Assembly (NCBI RefSeq): GCF_017301335.1
Contig: NZ_CP071247.1
Location: 248,001-312,000 of the forward strand
DNA: 64,000 nucleotides
DNA from: Marinobacter salinisoli
GTDB lineage: Bacteria > Pseudomonadota > Gammaproteobacteria > Pseudomonadales > Oleiphilaceae
Reading direction: 5' to 3'
Shown here piece after piece: positions 59,316 to 64,000 of the stretch. Within the stretch, counting starts at the first letter, position 1. Each line of letters begins with the position of its first letter. The translations under genes and the position numbers were made by a program. The notes beneath the pieces are model-generated. The model did not search any database. It was not told where the DNA came from and was given only the letters and a program-made list of their open reading frames with translations.

Positions 59316-62142
59316 AAGCCACCTGTGCTTCGTGCTTGTCAAACCGAGCCGGGTTCAGCTTGGCCATGGCGCCAAAGCTCCGCTCGATCCAGGGATTGAA
59401 ATCTCCGGCCCAGGAGCGATCGATATTGGCCTGATGCACTTCGATCGCCAGATCCTCGAACGGGATCGCCTGCTCTTCCAGAATCAGCTCGTACTGCATG
59501 GCCTCAAGCTCGCTCAGCCCCTTGGGCCGCGGGGCGTCCATCAGTTCCCGGGCAAACTGGCCGTACAGATCGGCAATATTGAAGGTGGCCCGACTGGTCT
59601 GACCCTGCACCGAGTACTCGGCCGCCTTGTTGTACCGGTCCAAAGCGTTCTTCAACTTCTCGTTCTTGCGCGGAATGCTCTTCTGCAGCGGGTGACGCAG
59701 GCGGACCCGGTCAAACTCGGTGCGCCAGTAGTCGCCGTATTCGTTGTTGGCCCAGGCCGCCAGCCAGGCCGAGCGGCCGGTCTGCCAGTCTTCCGGGGCC
59801 TTGTTGTGGCCATCAATAACCCGGCGCAACCAGTACAGGTGGCGGTTCAGGTCACCCAGGCGCTTGTACAGGTAGGCGGTGTGATAACGCGCTTCCATCC
59901 GGGTGTCGAAGGGTTCTTCGTAGTCGAACGCCCACTTCTTGAAGTAGGTCAGTGCCTGCTCGTCGTCGCCCGACTTCTCGTACAGCTCGGCGGACAGGAA
60001 CAGGGCATCCCGGCGTACGTCAGGGCGCTTGTCGTTGCGGTAGATCCACTCATACTCGCGGGCAGCGTTCAGCCACTGCTCGTCCTGCTCGTAGGCCCAG
60101 GCAATCTTGTTGGGCAGATCGGCCGCCAGCTTGTGGGTCGGAAACAGCTTGCGCAGTTCCTTCATTTCGGCCAGCGCCGGGTCCCAGTTTTCCAGGGTCA
60201 GCAGGTGGGTGGCGGCATCGAACTGGGCGATCACACGGACCTCGGTGTTCGGGGCCACGGCCTTGATGCGCAGGAACTGGTCCACGGCGCCGGCCAGGTC
60301 GCCCGCCGCCTTTTTCTGCTCACCCTGCTTGTAGATGGTGACCGCCATCCGCTCGGTGACTTCCGCGTACTGCTTGTCGGTGGCATCGATGTAACGCAGC
60401 TGGTTGCGGTAGCCCTCTTCCGCTTCGGCCAGCCGGCCCAGTTCGTACTGGCTGTGGGCAATCACGCCCCAGGCGGTGCGGTTGAGCTCACGGTCAACGT
60501 CACCGGCGCGGCTGACAATGCTGGTGGCCACTTCCAGCGCTTTTTCATACCGGCCGAGGGCAAACAGCTCTTCCGAGGTCTTCGCCAGCACCGAGCCAGA
60601 ACGCTCGTCGTCGCGGTAGGTCTGAACAAACTGCAGCTGGCTGTCCACACCCTTGCTGCGCCAAGCGCGAAGCTGCTCGGAGCTCTCGCCTACGGTAGCC
60701 TTCAGGCGATCCGCTTCTTTCTGGTACGCGATGATTGCGGCGTAACCCGCATCGGGGCCGTACTTCGGATGCTTGAACTCGTAGGCGCTACGCTCGTAGT
60801 GCCGGATGGCGGTCGGGAAGTCCTCACCGTCAAACGCGGCTTCGGCGCGCATGTAGACCATTTCCGGGATGCGCGGATCGTTCGGGAAGGTCTGCTCGTA
60901 CTCGCCGTAGAATTCCGACGCCTTCAGGAAACTGGTGCGCTGTTCCGCCGTGGTGGCGGCCTGCTTGCCGGCGGCCACGGTGCCATCGGCCAGCTCACGC
61001 TTCAGCCGCTGACCGGTGGCGTGGTAGTGCCGTGCCAGCTCGTCGATGTAGACCCTCAGGTTGGGAATCACCTTGGCCTTGGTTTCGGCAGACTTGGTGT
61101 TCCAGAACTCCGAGCGGATGCCGTAGTTGCGAACGTAGTTTTCTTTCTCCGGCAGCACCTGCTGGTTGAATTCACCGTCGACGTAGGCACGGATCATGTC
61201 GGCATGCATTTCGGGGGCGCGCTCGGAATCCGGGTTCTGCATGACGAAGGCACGGAACGAAGACGCAGAGTCTTCATAGCGCTCTTTTTCCAGGTAGTGC
61301 TTACCCAGGCTGGAATACAGGATCCAGGTGTACTTGGCGGCTGTGGGGCGGTTGGCGAACATGCTGTCGATTTTCGCCGCACCGCCGGCGTAGGCCAGAC
61401 CAACGCTCATGATGCGCAAGGTGTCATCCACCAGCGAACGGTTCACGTTATCCAGCTTCTCCACTTTGCCGTCTTCCGGCACCAGCCGGTCCAGCACTTT
61501 GGAGAAGTTCATCAGGCTGTTGTCGTAATCCGACAGCTTGTACTGCGCCCAGCCGAGCAGGTAATAGGAGTTGTTCAGGAAGGTCGACTCCTGGCCCAGC
61601 GCCACCACCGCCTTGTAGGCTTTCTCGGCCTGTTCGTACTCCTCATGGCGGAAGTGGATATCCCCCTTACGGAAGTACACCTCAGCCAGCCGTCCGGAGT
61701 GCGGGTGATCCTCGATGAACTGCTCCAGTACCGTTTTCGCTTCCTGGTCCCGGCCATCGAGGTCGTAGGCCTTGGCCAGCTGATACATGGCTTCGGCGTT
61801 CTGCTTGGAATCCGGGTAGCGCTTGAGCAGATCGTTGTACGCGGCAATGGCGTCGGGGAAGTAACCGCTGTCGCCCGGCAACACGCCCAGCAACTGGTTG
61901 TAGTCGCCTTCGAGCATGTACACGCTGGCAATACGACGCTCGATCAGCTCGCGAAGCTTCTGGTCCTCAATGGTCTTCAGAAGATCGCGGTATTCCTCGC
62001 GCACGTCTTCGTGCATCACCCGCGGCAGCGGAATATCCGCCAGGGGCTCGTAATCCTTCTGCAACTTGCCGATGGTGGTGCTGTCGTTAAAACTGGCACA
62101 GCCACCGACTAAGAGACTCAGAAGAAGGACCTTAGATCGCAT
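59296..62142 (-). CDS. Large TPR-repeat lipoprotein
   Basis: A 948-residue lipoprotein. The ATG at 62142 begins MRSKVLLLSLLVGGCASF (lipobox VGGC, Cys near 15). A longer frame to 62214 would bury the signal peptide. The rest is almost wholly helical TPR-type repeats, among them DAIAAYNDLLKRYPDSKQNAEAMYQLAKAYDLDGRDQEAKTVLEQF, GDIHFRHEEYEQAEKAYKAVVALG and YEKSGDDEQALTYFKKWAF. It resembles the YfgM/BamD-like or Glt-type scaffolds facing the periplasm. Its start overlaps the upstream TPR gene by 11 bases. It probably organises the envelope complex energised by ExbB/ExbD. Confidence 0.86.
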   Translation of the reverse strand: MRSKVLLLSLLVGGCASFNDSTTIGKLQKDYEPLADIPLPRVMHEDVREEYRDLLKTIEDQKLRELIERRIASVYMLEGDYNQLLGVLPGDSGYFPDAIAAYNDLLKRYPDSKQNAEAMYQLAKAYDLDGRDQEAKTVLEQFIEDHPHSGRLAEVYFRKGDIHFRHEEYEQAEKAYKAVVALGQESTFLNNSYYLLGWAQYKLSDYDNSLMNFSKVLDRLVPEDGKVEKLDNVNRSLVDDTLRIMSVGLAYAGGAAKIDSMFANRPTAAKYTWILYSSLGKHYLEKERYEDSASSFRAFVMQNPDSERAPEMHADMIRAYVDGEFNQQVLPEKENYVRNYGIRSEFWNTKSAETKAKVIPNLRVYIDELARHYHATGQRLKRELADGTVAAGKQAATTAEQRTSFLKASEFYGEYEQTFPNDPRIPEMVYMRAEAAFDGEDFPTAIRHYERSAYEFKHPKYGPDAGYAAIIAYQKEADRLKATVGESSEQLRAWRSKGVDSQLQFVQTYRDDERSGSVLAKTSEELFALGRYEKALEVATSIVSRAGDVDRELNRTAWGVIAHSQYELGRLAEAEEGYRNQLRYIDATDKQYAEVTERMAVTIYKQGEQKKAAGDLAGAVDQFLRIKAVAPNTEVRVIAQFDAATHLLTLENWDPALAEMKELRKLFPTHKLAADLPNKIAWAYEQDEQWLNAAREYEWIYRNDKRPDVRRDALFLSAELYEKSGDDEQALTYFKKWAFDYEEPFDTRMEARYHTAYLYKRLGDLNRHLYWLRRVIDGHNKAPEDWQTGRSAWLAAWANNEYGDYWRTEFDRVRLRHPLQKSIPRKNEKLKNALDRYNKAAEYSVQGQTSRATFNIADLYGQFARELMDAPRPKGLSELEAMQYELILEEQAIPFEDLAIEVHQANIDRSWAGDFNPWIERSFGAMAKLNPARFDKHEAQVAYGDGIR

Positions 62143-63901
62143 GGTCGTCACCCTCTTCCGGCTGTGCGGAAACCGCAGGGTCGGCGTCAACCTCGTCGGT
62201 TTCCGCCGGGCCATCCAGGTATTGCAGGGAGCGATCCAGAATCCGGACCTTGGCCAGCTGCGCTTCCACCTGATACTGCTTCAGTCGCTCTTCGTGAATA
62301 TCGAGCTCGGTTCCGACCAGGTTCAGCATCACGTCTTCCAGGTGGGCAATCAGGCCATCGGTCTGAGTCATCTGCTCATCCACCTGCGACATCATCCGGC
62401 TCACCGCCAGGCTGAACTGGTCGCCCTCGGATACCGAGTGGGCGCTGCGCAGTGCGTCCAGCATCTGCTCGCCACGGGCAATGTCAAACGCCAGCTCTTC
62501 CATCTGCCACTGCAGCTTCTCACGGGCGGTCTCGGGCTGCCCCGTAACACGGCTGGCCAGGTTCTGATAGCTCTGGCGCGCCTCTTCCAGATAACGGGCA
62601 AGACGGTTCATGCCCTGACGATGGCTTTCGCCATCCAGGCTGCCGGCGCGGGCTGACAGAATCACCTCGAAGTCGTCACGCCGATCCTGCCAACGCTCCA
62701 GGTTGTTGCGGATGGCGTACAGATCGCGAAGGTCCTTGAGCACGGACTGGAACGCGTGATCGGACATCAGGTCCACCAGGAACGGCGACAGGTGGTTAAC
62801 GGAGACCGATGGCGCGGCGCCAAACCAGTCGCTTTCACCCAGCACCTGATCCAGATTGCGAACGAACAGCTCAAGCACGTCCGCGCCCTTCAGGGAGGTC
62901 CGCGCTTTCTGCAGCCATTCGAGGGCATCACGGAATTTCTGGTCGGCGTCGATAAAGCCCTGGGCCGCGCGCCCGTTCAGTCCCATCTGTTCGTACACGT
63001 GGGGCTGCAGCAAAATGGCTTCCTGAACTTCCGGCAGGGCGATGGAGCGGTCAGTCAGCGCGTCCAGCGGACCGAGGGCGTTGCGGAACTCACCATCGTT
63101 GATGGCCATCCAGCTGGCACCCAGCAGGCCGCGATTGGAGTATGCGCCGCTGGTACTGATGCGGGACAACTGCATGCCCGCGTTGACGTGATCGTCGCGG
63201 CCGGCGTACAGGTAAGACAGCGCCATGCGCGCCCGATCCGACAGACGCCGCAGCTCTTCACTGCCGTCATTCAGTTCAATGACCTTTTCCAGCGCACCTA
63301 TTGCCCGGCCGGATTCCTGCTGGCCACCGTAGGCAATCGCCAGATTGAAGTAAAAATAGGGTGCAAAGGGGCTGTCGTCATCAATGGTATCGGCCACCGA
63401 CTCGCCCGCCGAGAAGTAACCCAGCTTCACGTTGACCAGTGCCGCCAGATACCGGTATTCATCATCCACCGCCGCCGGCATATCGCCCTGGATACGGCCA
63501 AGGTTGCGGGCCGCATCGCTCACGTCGCCACGGAGATACTGCATCTTGCCCAGGTAAAACCAGGCCCGGTTGCTGGTTTCTTCGTTCAGGTTTTCGCGGG
63601 CAACGCGGTTGAAGATGTCTTCGGCCTGAGCGTCCAGACCGTAGGACAGGCTGATCCCGCCCTTCAACAGCTCCGGATAGGTACCGTGATTGACGATACC
63701 ACCATGGTCCTCAGCCCAGGCGTACTCCACCAGCGCCTCGAAGTAATTCTGCTGGTAGAACTCAAACAGGATGGCGCCGTATTTCAGATCCTGAACACTG
63801 GTGACCGGCGCGGCAACACTGGCCGGCAGGCACATCGCACCGATAGCGATCCCGGCAACGGCTTGCCTCAGTGACTGTTGGGCGGCGCGCACAAGCTTCA
63901 T
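62132..63901 (-). CDS. Periplasmic TPR-repeat protein
   Basis: A 589-residue secreted protein with signal peptide MKLVRAAQQSLRQAVAGIAIGAMCLPASVAAPV (cleavage near residue 30). TPR-like helices cover about 40-290 (YGAILFEFYQQNYFEALVEYAWAEDH, RAWFYLGKMQYLRGDVSDAARNLGRI, FYFNLAIAYGGQQESGRAIGALEKVIELNDGS). The C-terminal half has coiled-coil segments (ARYLEEARQSYQNLASRVTG, EERLKQYQVEAQLAKVRILDRSLQYL) and an acidic tail. It is the first complete gene of the cluster in the window and overlaps the next one. Confidence 0.85.
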   Translation of the reverse strand: MKLVRAAQQSLRQAVAGIAIGAMCLPASVAAPVTSVQDLKYGAILFEFYQQNYFEALVEYAWAEDHGGIVNHGTYPELLKGGISLSYGLDAQAEDIFNRVARENLNEETSNRAWFYLGKMQYLRGDVSDAARNLGRIQGDMPAAVDDEYRYLAALVNVKLGYFSAGESVADTIDDDSPFAPYFYFNLAIAYGGQQESGRAIGALEKVIELNDGSEELRRLSDRARMALSYLYAGRDDHVNAGMQLSRISTSGAYSNRGLLGASWMAINDGEFRNALGPLDALTDRSIALPEVQEAILLQPHVYEQMGLNGRAAQGFIDADQKFRDALEWLQKARTSLKGADVLELFVRNLDQVLGESDWFGAAPSVSVNHLSPFLVDLMSDHAFQSVLKDLRDLYAIRNNLERWQDRRDDFEVILSARAGSLDGESHRQGMNRLARYLEEARQSYQNLASRVTGQPETAREKLQWQMEELAFDIARGEQMLDALRSAHSVSEGDQFSLAVSRMMSQVDEQMTQTDGLIAHLEDVMLNLVGTELDIHEERLKQYQVEAQLAKVRILDRSLQYLDGPAETDEVDADPAVSAQPEEGDDHAI

Positions 63902-63904
63902 GAC

Positions 63905-64000
63905 TTACCACTCCCGGATGGCGAATTCAGGCTGCTGACGGGCCTCGGAGTCGGCAATGCTCAACTCCACGTACTTCGGCCCCTGCCCCTTGGTGAACCG
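63905..64000 (-). CDS. C-terminal fragment of an unidentified protein
   Basis: An open frame enters from the right edge and stops at TAA (complement of 63905-63907), giving the last 31 residues: RFTKGQGPKYVELSIAD, then SEARQQPEFAIREW. It ends 3 bases before the TPR gene start, so it is the upstream member of the same operon. Too short to name. Confidence 0.65.
   Translation of the reverse strand, partial: RFTKGQGPKYVELSIADSEARQQPEFAIREW

Noticed and set aside
59230..62112. 960-codon open frame on the plus strand opposite the large TPR gene
   Set aside because: It is antisense to a gene with a lipoprotein signal and clear TPR repeats. High GC codon bias creates long antisense frames. No recognisable domain, and composition is typical of a reversed coding strand.

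Overview
The window looks like a chromosomal segment of a marine gammaproteobacterium, most likely Marinobacter or a close relative. This rests on three things. The conserved housekeeping order is dnaK-grpE / recN / fur / bamE / rnfH-ratA / smpB / ssrA. A wax ester synthase of the HHxxxDG family and a fatty acyl-CoA reductase closely resembling the Marinobacter type are both present. A DAB-type inorganic carbon transporter is also present. The genus call is inference from gene content and remembered family sequences; no search was run.

Layout. 1-6800: core stress and translation genes. grpE has a readable sigma-32-like promoter, and recN has two perfect LexA boxes. 6900-10950: a wax ester synthase, then an HxlR-type regulator divergent from a flavin reductase/acyl-CoA-dehydrogenase-fold pair, with a duplicated 16-bp operator-like repeat in the divergent region. 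11100-11467: tmRNA gene.

11453-29345: an integrated element of about 17.9 kb inserted in the 3' end of ssrA. It is flanked by a 17-bp direct repeat and carries 12-bp-phased GGGGGTA repeats just inside both ends. It encodes a tyrosine integrase, an AlpA-like regulator, a Toprim and a DUF3987 replication protein, then a defence block. The block is hsdM-hsdS, an Mrr-like nuclease placed between hsdS and hsdR, hsdR, and a 1275-residue SIR2-domain protein.

29400-42450: rsuA, an isoaspartyl-dipeptidase-like gene missing a metal-binding His, an orphan amino-acid binding protein, a PhnDCE-type importer operon with a HAD protein, a CHAD-domain protein, a broken DUF4892/OmpA-type gene, small secreted proteins and a LysR regulator. 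42561-46597: dabB-dabA, divergent from the LysR gene. 46747-50713: fatty acyl-CoA reductase, methyltransferase, ExoD and CheV.

50768-64000, minus strand: a long co-directional cluster. In transcription order it encodes two large TPR proteins, a TPR lipoprotein, a 97-residue secreted protein, ExbB/TolQ-like, two ExbD/TolR-like proteins, an AgmX/TonB-like protein, a 973-residue lipoprotein with two CxxCH haem motifs, a small membrane protein, and perhaps a phosphotransferase. This looks like a dedicated proton-driven envelope machine with its own cytochrome-like lipoprotein. Together with the SIR2-bearing defence block it is the best candidate here for an undescribed system. No CRISPR array, rRNA or canonical tRNA gene was seen.
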